Positions 50,747 to 59,800 of a stretch of 64,000 nucleotides of DNA are shown here, in pieces; the first letter of the stretch is position 1; every line of letters starts with the position of its first letter. The notes under the pieces were generated by a model, which made no database searches, was not told the origin of the DNA, and was given only the letters and a program-made list of their open reading frames with translations. The position numbers and the translations under genes were made by a program. This DNA comes from G965267605 sp965267605 (lineage in GTDB: Bacteria; Bacteroidota; Bacteroidia; Flavobacteriales_E; Vicingaceae), in NCBI GenBank assembly GCA_965267605.1, contig OZ254088.1, positions 1 to 64,000 of the forward strand. The letters are read 5' to 3'.

Positions 50747-50806
50747 GAAGCTGTCATTTCGAGGCTGACCACAAGGTGGTCAGGGACTCGAGAAATAAAC
50801 AGCTTC
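50747..50806. repeat. Palindromic element downstream of metZ
   Basis: Arms GAAGCTGT (50747-50754) and ACAGCTTC (50799-50806) enclose CATTTCGAGG, an apical perfect hairpin CTGACCAC-AAG-GTGGTCAG (50765-50783) and GGACTCGAGAAAT. Same family as the hom elements, different arms and loop. Confidence 0.78.
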
Positions 50807-50869
50807 GAAAATGAACAAGCAAGAAGTTACCCTCGCTCTGAGGTAACCCTGGAGTAGTCCAGTGCATGA

Positions 50870-50896
50870 AAAAGCCCCGCCATTGGCGGGGCTTTT
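50870..50896. terminator. Bidirectional rho-independent terminator
   Basis: AAAAGCCCCGCC / GGCGGGGCTTTT stem with a 3-base loop. It serves the methionine operon and the convergent gene ending at 50900. Confidence 0.85.
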
Positions 50897-50899
50897 GGA

Positions 50900-51688
50900 T
50901 TATTCTAAATCAGCTTTCTTTCCGAGGTCGACAATAAGACCTCCACCAGCCCTCCATTGGTATCTATAGTCGCATTTGCCGACTGTAATTTCAGAACCTT
51001 GAAGTGGAAAGAACTCGGTAAGTGCGTGTACGTGGATTCGTTTGTAAACCTGAAATACGATCTGGGTCCTAAGCGCCACGTCAAACAGAACCTTGCTCCT
51101 TTCTTCGATAGCCCAATCCAGTTGCGATAAATACTCGGAGTATTCATCTGTTGACCAGTGTCCGGTTGTGGAACCGGACCCATGCTGGATGTAACGTGTG
51201 CCTGTATATTTCCGGTTTCCATGATCCTCACTGATGCGAGAGAAGGTTTGGAGCTTTGCACCAATGGACATACCGGTTAATAATGTTAATCTACCACGTT
51301 TGAAGAGGATGTAATCCGTTCCAATGTCTGCGCGAAATGATTCAAAACTGTGTCTGAAATGCCCTGTATATCCGTAAGGCTCACCTTCCAATCTGGCTCC
51401 GAAAGTAGTTGCAATAGGTGGGGCCGTTTCAATGGCGCCCTCAGAAGCTATATCGGCATTGAGAATGGTAGTCTGTCGGGATACCCCAAAGGAGAACTGA
51501 AATTTATCAGATTGTATTGCAACGCGTGCACCAACATAATCGCCTTTGGCCACAATCGGTTTTTCTACAGACCAACCAGAGTTGTAATCTTTGCCGAAGT
51601 AGTTACGCGTCAATCCCCCGGTTACTTCCACCAACTGACCACGAACCTGAACGGTCAATAGAATTGCAATTAGCGCACAGAATCTCAT
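50900..51688 (-). CDS. Outer membrane beta-barrel-like protein of unknown function
   Basis: The 262-residue protein has a signal peptide cleaved near VQVRGQ. Repeated amphipathic strands (GDYVGARVAIQSDKFQFSFGVS, SFRADIGTDYILFKRGRLTLLTG, LFDVALRTQIVFQVY, YRYQWRAGGGLIVDLG) suggest an outer membrane barrel. No family was recognised. It is convergent with the methionine operon across a shared terminator. Confidence 0.7.
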   Translation of the reverse strand: MRFCALIAILLTVQVRGQLVEVTGGLTRNYFGKDYNSGWSVEKPIVAKGDYVGARVAIQSDKFQFSFGVSRQTTILNADIASEGAIETAPPIATTFGARLEGEPYGYTGHFRHSFESFRADIGTDYILFKRGRLTLLTGMSIGAKLQTFSRISEDHGNRKYTGTRYIQHGSGSTTGHWSTDEYSEYLSQLDWAIEERSKVLFDVALRTQIVFQVYKRIHVHALTEFFPLQGSEITVGKCDYRYQWRAGGGLIVDLGKKADLE

Positions 51689-52001
51689 ACTATTAAGATA
51701 CGATCAAAACCACTTTCGGTATGTGTGAAACAACCATCGGTAGTAATTAGATGAAAAAATGGCACGTTCCCTTGCATCAACGAGCATTGGCAACCCAAGA
51801 ATGTGCGATCTGTTGAATAAAAAATGGAGCGAAGGTTATACATAATATATACCTTCGTTAACGATAGGTTTGTACCACCTCGCTCTTGGTGGGTATTTTT
51901 AGGTTTAGTTTAGAAAGGCCCGCTTCAAGCGGGCCTTTTGAATGGAAGTCCTTCGCCTGAAGCTTTCTGATCCAGGCAATGCAATTTTTGTAAAACGGAA
52001 T
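51689..52001. other. Gap with stacked hairpins between two leftward genes
   Basis: This 313-base stretch without a gene contains CGAAGGT / ACCTTCG (about 51832-51857), a TAGGTTTG box (51865-51872), CCACC / GGTGG followed by TATTTTT (about 51876-51900), and a strong terminator at 51914-51938. A very short transcript is possible, but no RNA family was recognised. Confidence 0.4.
51914..51938 (-). terminator. Rho-independent terminator of the collagen-like gene
   Basis: AAAGGCCCGC / GCGGGCCTTT stem with TTCAA loop, 63 bases beyond the stop of the leftward gene at 52002. Confidence 0.75.
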
Positions 52002-53042
52002 CTACCTGCTTATAAAGAAGGAGGATATACTATAGGTGTGCACACCTATGGATCCGTTCGGACCTGTGTGACTCCGTATTTGTAATGTCCATGCACCTGC
52101 ATTGGGCAGGTCAAGTATCGTACTGTAACTGTGCGCGCGGAACCTGCCGGCTGCTGGAGTAGATTGATAAGAATATGCAGCGGGACTGGTGTTTTCAACG
52201 ATCGTTGCACCCTGCGTTGCTCTCATGTTTAATCCGATCCACGGAATTTGTGTAGTCGTAGGTTGATAGGTTACATCGCAGGTAACAAAGATCTTACCTG
52301 GACCATCAAGTGTAATGGTTGTATCTCCGTAGAGGATCGAGCCGTTTGCCGGAATTACAACAGACCCGCTTGGCCGCGCAAATTTTACCACATGTGGTGT
52401 TCCACCATACACGTTTCCATTCACATCCAGCTTCGCCACGGGTGTGGTTGAGCCAACTCCAACATTGGTTCCGTCATTGTAAAGATTGCTATTGGCTACC
52501 CACGAATTACCGTCATGGCGAAGGGTTTGTCCAGTTGTTCCTGCAACACCAGGTCCAGTTGCTCCTGTAGCACCGGTTGCTCCAGTTGGCCCGGTAGGCC
52601 CGATAGGACCTGTTGGACCTGTTGGTCCGGGAGTTGAACTTCCAGAGGTTTTGGCATACAATGCATAGGGAACAGAAACCAGCTGACTCGTGCCCATAGC
52701 TGAGTACGTAGTTCCTCCGTTTTCATCCATTTCCACTTCCAGGTAGTAGGCATCTGTACCCCAGGCAATGGAACTGAATGTTCCACTTACCACCGTACCT
52801 GATCCGATCTGAACAGAGAAAAGACCAAATTGATTCGTGGTTGGATTATGTGTTTCCTGGTATACGGTTGTTCCCGTTGCAGTGGTTTGATGAATCGTAA
52901 ATCTCAGTCCAACAGACTGATTGTTGAGTGTTGCTCCGGAAGCGTTTCGTGCAACTCCCTGATAGTTGACTGCTTCAGGTGCTTGCGCAAATCCAATGGC
53001 TACAATTGAAAGTGCAACAAGCGACAAGATTAGTTTTTTCAT
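52002..53042 (-). CDS. Secreted collagen-like (Gly-X-Y) protein with C1q/TNF-like tail
   Basis: The 346-residue secreted protein has a signal peptide cleaved near GFAQA. The N-terminal domain (PEAVNYQGVARNASGATLNN) resembles the heads of Bacteroidota tail-fibre-like proteins. A run of Gly-X-Y triplets (GPTGPTGPIGPTGPTG..., residues about 138-164) follows. A C-terminal beta-rich part has the sequence pattern of trimeric jelly-rolls (KIFVTCDVTYQPTT, WTLQIRSHTGPNGS). It ends in SSFFISR with no T9SS sorting domain, so export must be by another route or it is periplasmic. The function is unknown, possibly adhesion. Confidence 0.75.
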   Translation of the reverse strand: MKKLILSLVALSIVAIGFAQAPEAVNYQGVARNASGATLNNQSVGLRFTIHQTTATGTTVYQETHNPTTNQFGLFSVQIGSGTVVSGTFSSIAWGTDAYYLEVEMDENGGTTYSAMGTSQLVSVPYALYAKTSGSSTPGPTGPTGPIGPTGPTGATGATGATGPGVAGTTGQTLRHDGNSWVANSNLYNDGTNVGVGSTTPVAKLDVNGNVYGGTPHVVKFARPSGSVVIPANGSILYGDTTITLDGPGKIFVTCDVTYQPTTTQIPWIGLNMRATQGATIVENTSPAAYSYQSTPAAGRFRAHSYSTILDLPNAGAWTLQIRSHTGPNGSIGVHTYSISSFFISR

Positions 53043-53198
53043 GAGGTTTGTTTTGAGTGTAAATTGAGTAGTAGCTTATTTTCCAGATAACCCGTTATAC
53101 TACGTATGTATACAAAGGTTACATGTGTTTTATACGGACTTCATTACCTTGTCGTTCATTGTGCAAAGAATTGTTTAAGCCTTCAGTAATTTTGGGTC

Positions 53199-54050
53199 GT
53201 GCGTATACTCGTCACCATAGTCATCCTATTTGTTTCTTCTTTAGCATTTGCGGGAGGTCCCTGGCTTTTGCAAAAGAAGGGTGGCTTCCTTCAGGTACAG
53301 TCAACCTTCCCTACAGGAACATACAAGCGGATCTTCCTTGAGAATAACCAGGATCTGGATCTAAGAAGAGAAGTATGGGATGTAAACCTACAGGGGTATT
53401 TAGAGTATGGCCTGAGCGACAAGTTCAATCTTATCGCCATAGTTCCCTTGAAGTATGTTGCTACAGGAGCGCCAACACTTCAGACGTTTGCTGCTGATCC
53501 GGACTTACTTCCCGAGGAACAGCTCCTTGGTTTTGGAAACCTACAGTTCAGACTTAAGTATCGATTGTCTGATAAAAAGGTGAAGGCTGCGGTCAGCCTG
53601 TATTCTAGCCTGAACAATGTAGATGCCCGACTTAATGCTGGTTTGGTAACAGGATATCTGGCCAGTTCAATTGGATTGTATGGCCACGTGGGAGGAAGCC
53701 TGTCGGATAATTGGTACACCTTTCTGGAAGCGGGATACAATGTTCCCGATAATGGTTTCAGTCAATTCATCGAGGGGAACTATGAACTGGGACACCAGGT
53801 AAAGAAGAATTGGTGGGTGGTTTTTACGATGGGCCTGAGAGCATCGATGAAAACAGGGTCGTTTGTCAACGATAACTTGAGACAAACTGCTTTGTACACC
53901 AATGATCAGGAATACTTTTCCTTCGGAGGGAAGACCAGTTACGAATGGGAAAGCAAATGGGGAGTGAATTTTGCGATACATGGAGCGTTTTCAGGGCATT
54001 ATGTGGCGCACATTCCAACCATGAGCGTTGGAGTATTCAGAAAGTGGTAA
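53199..54050 (+). CDS. Outer membrane beta-barrel-like protein of unknown function
   Basis: The 283-residue protein uses a GTG start at 53199 (MRILVTIVILFVSSLAFA signal peptide). The mature protein has the pattern of outer membrane transporters (KGGFLQVQSTFPTGTY, FRLKYRLSDKKVKAAVSLYSS, WVVFTMGLRASMKTG) and ends SVGVFRKW, with a final aromatic residue suited to outer membrane assembly. A TAATTTTG box lies five bases before the start. The substrate is unknown. Confidence 0.75.
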   Translation: MRILVTIVILFVSSLAFAGGPWLLQKKGGFLQVQSTFPTGTYKRIFLENNQDLDLRREVWDVNLQGYLEYGLSDKFNLIAIVPLKYVATGAPTLQTFAADPDLLPEEQLLGFGNLQFRLKYRLSDKKVKAAVSLYSSLNNVDARLNAGLVTGYLASSIGLYGHVGGSLSDNWYTFLEAGYNVPDNGFSQFIEGNYELGHQVKKNWWVVFTMGLRASMKTGSFVNDNLRQTALYTNDQEYFSFGGKTSYEWESKWGVNFAIHGAFSGHYVAHIPTMSVGVFRKW

Positions 54051-54070
54051 AGCGGATAAGCGCGTTGAAA

Positions 54071-54214
54071 TCAACCGTTCAGATTTCCCTTCCTTCTACC
54101 TTCTTCAGATGTGTCACCAGATTTCTTTGATCCTCGAAAGAGGACCAGATAGATGGTTACAGCTAAGGTCAGCGTTATGCTAACGATAATGGCAATTGTG
54201 GAACCAAGTGGCAT
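54071..54214 (-). CDS. Small single-pass membrane protein
   Basis: The 47-residue ORF is ATG 54214 to TGA 54071. A single transmembrane helix (residues about 6-26, TIAIIVSITLTLAVTIYLVLF) is followed by a basic, polar tail (RGSKKSGDTSEEGRRKGNLNG), so the tail is probably cytoplasmic. The start lies 12 bases after the stop of the LytS-type kinase gene on the same strand, so the two may be cotranscribed. No homology is claimed. It may modulate the kinase or a partner in the membrane, which is inference. Confidence 0.6.
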   Translation of the reverse strand: MPLGSTIAIIVSITLTLAVTIYLVLFRGSKKSGDTSEEGRRKGNLNG

Positions 54215-54226
54215 GGTATGATAATG

Positions 54227-55954
54227 TTAGAATGTTATAGGTACGTTGAAAGACACTTTTGTGCCTGGATTGGTGATGATCTGAAAAGCAGCATCACGTT
54301 CTTCCTTTACCCATAAAGCAGCCAGTCGGGCTTTGGTAATGTCCATTCCATGAATATCGTTGGCGCCTTCAGTTAACTGGATACCCCGCGGCCCGTTATA
54401 CCCTATTCCGTTATCGTATAATGTGTAATGGAGATGGTCTTCCACCTGATCAATGTGGAGCTGTATTTTACCTACCTCTTCTGAAGATGGAATGATGCCA
54501 TGCCAAATACCATTTTCTACAAATGGTTGAATGAGCATAGGTGGGACAAGGGTATTGTATTCGTCCAGGCCATCGGAAAGGTGAACATCGAATTCCAAAG
54601 GTTTATCCAGACGAAGGGATTCCAACTCCACATACGATTGAACCATTTTCAGTTCCGCATGAAGCGGTAGAAACTCCTTATCAGAGCTCTCCAGGTTGGC
54701 CCGGATCAAACTTCCGAATGTGGCGAGGTATCTATTGGAACTTTCTTTATCTCCTTTTACGATGAACTCTTGGATGGATTGAAGCGCATTGAAGATGAAA
54801 TGAGGATTCATTTGTGCGAGTAATGCCTTTATCTCCATGCGCTCGCGGGCAATAACCAAATCACGGTTCAGATCGTTTAGCCGTTCATTAACCTTGGATT
54901 TATTGCTGAGCATGGTCAAAAGCAAAATGGCGATAATGGCAATGAGGAAAGTAATGCAGCACATCATGATCAGGAAGATTCTTCGTTCCTCCAGTAGTCG
55001 CTTTTGCAAATCGGATTGGACTTTCAACCGAAGGTTTTCGCGCTTGGTACTTTCCGTTTCGTACTTCACGCTCAGCTCCTTCATCTCCTGCTTGCTGCGC
55101 TCTGTCACCAAACTGTCAGTTACCTTTCGATACTTCGTATAGTATTCCAACGCGGCCTTATAGTTGCTCAGGATTTCATGCACCCTTGCTAATCCGTAGT
55201 ATAAGCTTTGACGGGCTGTTTGGCTGAGGTCTGGTTGTCTTTCGAGCATATTGAAATAAGCCAGTGCCTCATCGTATCGCTCAAGTGAGGTTAGTGTATT
55301 CGCTGCGAGCGAGTACAGTTCAGGCCGGACCGTTTTAATAAGGATCTGCATGTCCAAATGGGTTGTATCCGTGCTTACCGGTTTCAGGATCTCTATCCCA
55401 TGCTGGTAAACCTCCCATGCTTCTTCTTTTCGTCCAACCTCAAAAAGGGTGGTCCCTTCGTTAACCAATACCTGCGCAACTCGCAGTGGTTGATCAAGTT
55501 CTGCCCATCTATTACGTGCCAATGCAAAAAACATAAGTGCGCTATCAGCCATGTGCATTTTACCGTAGATCGCACCAACGTTTCCGAGCACGTTGGCTAT
55601 ATGAAAGCTGTCCTTTGCAAGGGCGGAGGTTTCAATAGCTTTAAAACTGTACTCAAGCGCTTTCCTATTGTCTCCCATATAGAGGTGCAAAGAGGCAAGA
55701 TTACCCTGCCTTCTTCCAAGCATTCGTTTATTGCCAAAGCGCTCCACAAGTTCCATGGACGTGATGCAATTGTGTAGTGCTTTCTCGTATTCTCCGTAGT
55801 AGAAGTAGATGGAAGAAACATCGGAAAGCAGGCGTGCGCGAACCGAGTCGTCCGTTTCTGTTTCAAGAACGTTGAGCAGGCTGTCCAGCTTCTCTTGTTG
55901 TGAAAATATTGGAAGCGTTGTTCCAATGAACAAGCATAGGAGCAGCCTTTTCAT
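54227..55954 (-). CDS. TPR sensor histidine kinase of the LytS/His_kinase (PF06580) type
   Basis: The 575-residue membrane kinase has a signal peptide ending LPIFSQ and periplasmic TPR repeats (about 30-270). A coiled coil and a transmembrane helix follow (FLIMMCCITFLIAIIAILLL, about 334-353). Then come the phosphoacceptor region MNPHFIFNALQSIQ (His near 394), the DHp motif VQSYVELESLRLDKPL and the N box LIQPFVENGIWHGI. The ATP-lid motif DNGIGYNGPRG and the G2 region ANDIHGMDITKARL complete it. It pairs with the LytTR regulator whose gene overlaps its start by four bases. The signal is unknown. Confidence 0.92.
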   Translation of the reverse strand: MKRLLLCLFIGTTLPIFSQQEKLDSLLNVLETETDDSVRARLLSDVSSIYFYYGEYEKALHNCITSMELVERFGNKRMLGRRQGNLASLHLYMGDNRKALEYSFKAIETSALAKDSFHIANVLGNVGAIYGKMHMADSALMFFALARNRWAELDQPLRVAQVLVNEGTTLFEVGRKEEAWEVYQHGIEILKPVSTDTTHLDMQILIKTVRPELYSLAANTLTSLERYDEALAYFNMLERQPDLSQTARQSLYYGLARVHEILSNYKAALEYYTKYRKVTDSLVTERSKQEMKELSVKYETESTKRENLRLKVQSDLQKRLLEERRIFLIMMCCITFLIAIIAILLLTMLSNKSKVNERLNDLNRDLVIARERMEIKALLAQMNPHFIFNALQSIQEFIVKGDKESSNRYLATFGSLIRANLESSDKEFLPLHAELKMVQSYVELESLRLDKPLEFDVHLSDGLDEYNTLVPPMLIQPFVENGIWHGIIPSSEEVGKIQLHIDQVEDHLHYTLYDNGIGYNGPRGIQLTEGANDIHGMDITKARLAALWVKEERDAAFQIITNPGTKVSFNVPITF

Positions 55955-56691
55955 GACTCCATTTTATTGGTAAACAACCTGAGGAATTCCTCTTTTCTGC
56001 TTCGCGCAAGGTTTACCGAGGAGCCATCCACCAGTTCAATTGTGCCTTGTCTTCCGCGAACGTAATTCTTCACAGCCGCCAGTCGTATCAGGTGCGATTG
56101 GTGAACGCGCATGAATCCATGTGGTTCTAATAATTCCTCAAATTCCTTGAGCGTCTTGCTTACCATTAGTTGGGTTCCGTTGGTAAAGAAGATGTGGGTG
56201 TAGTTGCGGTTAGCAAGACAGCGAATGATTTCATTGAACCGTACAACTGTAAACCCTTTTGAATGCTGTAGAACGATGGTATCCGTATCCGGTTCCTGCA
56301 TTTGTTCGCGAAGTACATTGTACCTCACTCCGGAAGTACCATCATCCTTCATTTTTTTGACTGCTGCAACCAGTTCGCGTGGATCCACGGGTTTAAGAAG
56401 GTAATCAATCGCACTAAACTTTATGGCCCGCAGTGCGAACTGGTTGTATGCAGTTACAAAGATCAAAGCAAAATTCTGACTGTCAATGCGTTCCAGTAGC
56501 TCGAAGCTTGTCTTATGCTGCAATTGTATATCCAACAATAGCAGATCCGGGTTGGAAGCGTTGATCAATTCGATACCCTTTTCTATAGTGCCAGCCTCTC
56601 CAACCACTACAATTTCCGGACAGTACATGGCAATTAAACCACGAAGCGTTTCTCTTGCACCTCTTTCATCGTCAATGATCACCGCACGCAT
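55951..56691 (-). CDS. LytTR-family response regulator
   Basis: The 246-residue regulator has an N-terminal receiver (MRAVIIDDERGARETL, phospho-acceptor Asp in LLLLDIQL, FVTAYNQFALRA, Lys in DYLLKPVD). The C-terminal LytTR DNA-binding domain reads VVRFNEIIRCLANRNYTHIFF, HQSHLIRLAAVKNY and SSVNLARSRKEEF. It acts with the overlapping TPR kinase (stop overlaps the kinase start by four bases). LytTR proteins usually bind direct repeats about 10 bases apart; none was identified nearby. Confidence 0.93.
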   Translation of the reverse strand: MRAVIIDDERGARETLRGLIAMYCPEIVVVGEAGTIEKGIELINASNPDLLLLDIQLQHKTSFELLERIDSQNFALIFVTAYNQFALRAIKFSAIDYLLKPVDPRELVAAVKKMKDDGTSGVRYNVLREQMQEPDTDTIVLQHSKGFTVVRFNEIIRCLANRNYTHIFFTNGTQLMVSKTLKEFEELLEPHGFMRVHQSHLIRLAAVKNYVRGRQGTIELVDGSSVNLARSRKEEFLRLFTNKMES

Positions 56692-56883
56692 GATTCTAAT
56701 GTACAGAGAAGAAGTTTGTGTTGGCGTACGATTTACCCAATGGGCATATTTTGAGGATGGTTGTGACTATACACGTCCTGATAGTCCTCAATTCCTGCCC
56801 AAATGATAAGTGACTAAATGTTCATACAACCTACGGGCTGGTTCCTTGGTAAATTCTGATTTAGAGCTAAAATCCGTTTGTAT

Positions 56884-59800
56884 ATGAACCGAAACCACTT
56901 ACTCGTTTTGTTCCTTTCTTTCATCACGGTATGCACAGGTGTGCGGGCACAGACTACGGTTTACGCAAGAACCACTGGAAACTGGAGCAGTACCAATACA
57001 TGGTCTACCGTGGGTCCGTCAGGAGCTACGTGTGGATGCATTCCCGGGGTGCTTGACTCTGTGGTAGTCAATGGCCGTACGGTAACCGTTGACATGAATG
57101 CTGATGCCAGATCTGTATATGTTTTGGGCGCAAGTACTTTGACCTTCAACAACAGCATGGGATTGGACATCAATGCAGGACACTTGCAGGTGGACGCTGG
57201 TGGTTCCGTGACGCATGGAGGAACGGGATCTGCTGCGCACATTGATTTTGAAACGGGAAACAATGTGCTGACCATTGCTTCAGGCGCAACATGCAATACT
57301 GAGGATGTAGAGGTTGCTGCAAATGCTACCCTTGTAATGAAAGGCGCGGGTGACTTTACATTGACAGATGACTTCGCCTACATGGGAACGGGGTCTCTGG
57401 TAACCAATAACCTTACAGGTAATTTTAACCTTACGGGTGCAGGCGTTTCCAGCCTGTGGTTCCAAACTTCCGGTGGAAGTTCCAAGTTCATCAACAACGG
57501 TACGGTGAATGTTGATCGTTGGATTTTCGTGCAGGCCGCAAATGATACAGTTATCAATAACGGTACGATCAACCTTACCAATGCCTCCTTTGGAATAAGT
57601 ATGAACACTTCCGCCAATGGCACCTACATCCGAAACAATGGTACGATGAATTGCCAGGGGAACATTGTAGCGACCAATTTGACGGTGAGGTTCGATAATG
57701 CAGGCACCTTGGATCTGGAGGGGAGTTTAACCAGTTGGTCCAATACCGCCCCCAGTGAATTTCACAATCTGACAGGCGCAACCTTTAATATGGCGGGAAC
57801 AGGACAGTTCTATGGGAACTTTTACGGAGACTATTCCGGGAACACGGTAACGTTTGATAATACCCTCGCACTGCAGAATGAGTTGATAGATCCAGTGGAC
57901 AATTACTGGCATTTGAACTATACGGGGTTCCAAAAACAGATGAAATCTACGGTGAATTGCAAAGGCAACTTTACGGTAAGCACCAACGCGTTTATTACTT
58001 CAAGTCGAAACATCAATATGTACAATGGTGGTTCGCTAACCATTGCTTCGGGAGGATCGTTAACGCGAACGAGTGGGGCGGGTGAGATCATTTTCAACAA
58101 TGGGAATACATACAGTTTGGTGGTGAACGATGCATCCACTGGTATCGAATGGGACAAGATTGTGTCACTCGATAGCCTTACACTCAATATTTCGGGTAAT
58201 GGAAGAATATCACTTACATCGAGTAGTTCCGGAGGAAACATATTGGCTGTACGTGGTGAGCATGCCACCATTAACAACAATCTTACAGGAACATTCAATT
58301 GCAATGGGATAGTATATGGTGCAGCGGCTCACGATAATGTTGTGAACCAGAACCAAACGGTTGCGCTTGCGCAAGACGTGGTGTATTTAGGTAGGGACAA
58401 TACGTTCAATAATGCAGGCACCATAACTATGGGTGACGACTTGTTGTATCAACAGGCATCCAATACGTTCTCCAACACTGGTACGTGTACGGTTACAGAC
58501 ATTGTGAATTTTCTAACAGATTCCAACACATTGGTGAATAGTGGAACAATGAATGTCAATGGTGTAGGGTTTGCAGATGGTCTGCACTTCGAAGCAACCA
58601 GATGTGCGGTGTTTAACTCCGGAACCATGAGTGTCGCCAATCAACTAGTGACAATGAACAATGCGGATGACGATAATTATTTCGTAAACCAGTCTGGTGG
58701 AGTGTTCAATTTGGCAGGAGATTTTCAGCTAAACGATGCGGATTTCTCCTTTCGAAACAGTGGTACGGTGAACATGTCAGCACGGTTTGACGATTTCGCG
58801 GGAACCGATTCCATCGTTAATCTTTCAGGGGGTATATGGAACTACGCAGGGATTCAGAATACTGCAGCCAATACCGAGGTGGAGATCTATGCTGACAACA
58901 ACGCGAACCACTTTAACTATACCCGCAGCGATGCGAGCAAGCAACAGATCATTGTTCCTCAGGATGCATACTGGCACTTGGGAATGAGCGGTTCGGGAAC
59001 CAAGGAAGCCATGGGCACATTGGATATAAATGGTGACGTGAATATCAGTGGTACAGCAAATTTTGATGTGAACACAAACAATTGCAACATCACCATAGCC
59101 GGAAACTGGAACAGGACGAGTGGAACCTTTGATGAGGGAACTGAGCGGGTAATGTTCGATGGAACTTCAGCACAAAGCATTACAGCCTCGGGAGGAGAGA
59201 CCTATTACGATCTTGTGAATTTCAATACGAATGGAGACATAAGTCTTAACCATGACGTGCATGTAGATAACAATCTAACGCTCACATTAGGATCGAATGG
59301 TAAGTTCATCCTGAATGCGAGCGATCTTACTATTGACCAGAATGCAACAATTACCGGAGGTGGTTCCAATGAGTTCATGGTGACCAATGGTACCGGATAC
59401 TTACGGCAGGAAGATATTGGATCTGGTGGTAGAACAGGTAGTATTTTATTTCCTGTGGGTACGAGCACAACGAACTACACCCCTTGTACAATTCAGAACC
59501 TGGGTACCAGTGATCGATTTGATGTGAAGGTTAGGCCACAGGTCCTGTTTAGCGGAACAAGTGGTCCAGCACAGCTTACTGATGTTGTCGATGTTACCTG
59601 GGATATCGAAGAAGCTGTTGTAGGAGGGTCCAATGCCACTTTGGCTTTGCAATGGAACCTAAGCGATGAGCTGGCTGGGTTCGACCGATCGAATTGCTAT
59701 ATCATGCACTATGGAACTTCGTGGGTGTTTCAGCAACCGTTGGGACCGTCAACCGGAGCCAATCCATACACACGTACGGTAACCGGTATTGCCAACTTCT

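Larger units (their letters stand above)
50574..50899. other. Gap after the methionine operon holding repeats and a terminator
   Basis: This 326-base stretch without a gene contains a perfect 14-base hairpin (50577-50612), a palindromic element (50747-50806) and the shared terminator (50870-50896). Confidence 0.6.

Noticed and set aside
51870..51900. T-box-like GGTGG/ACC pattern
   Set aside because: It lacks the conserved T-box core and sits in a gap with no amino-acid gene downstream. Bacteroidota normally lack T-boxes.
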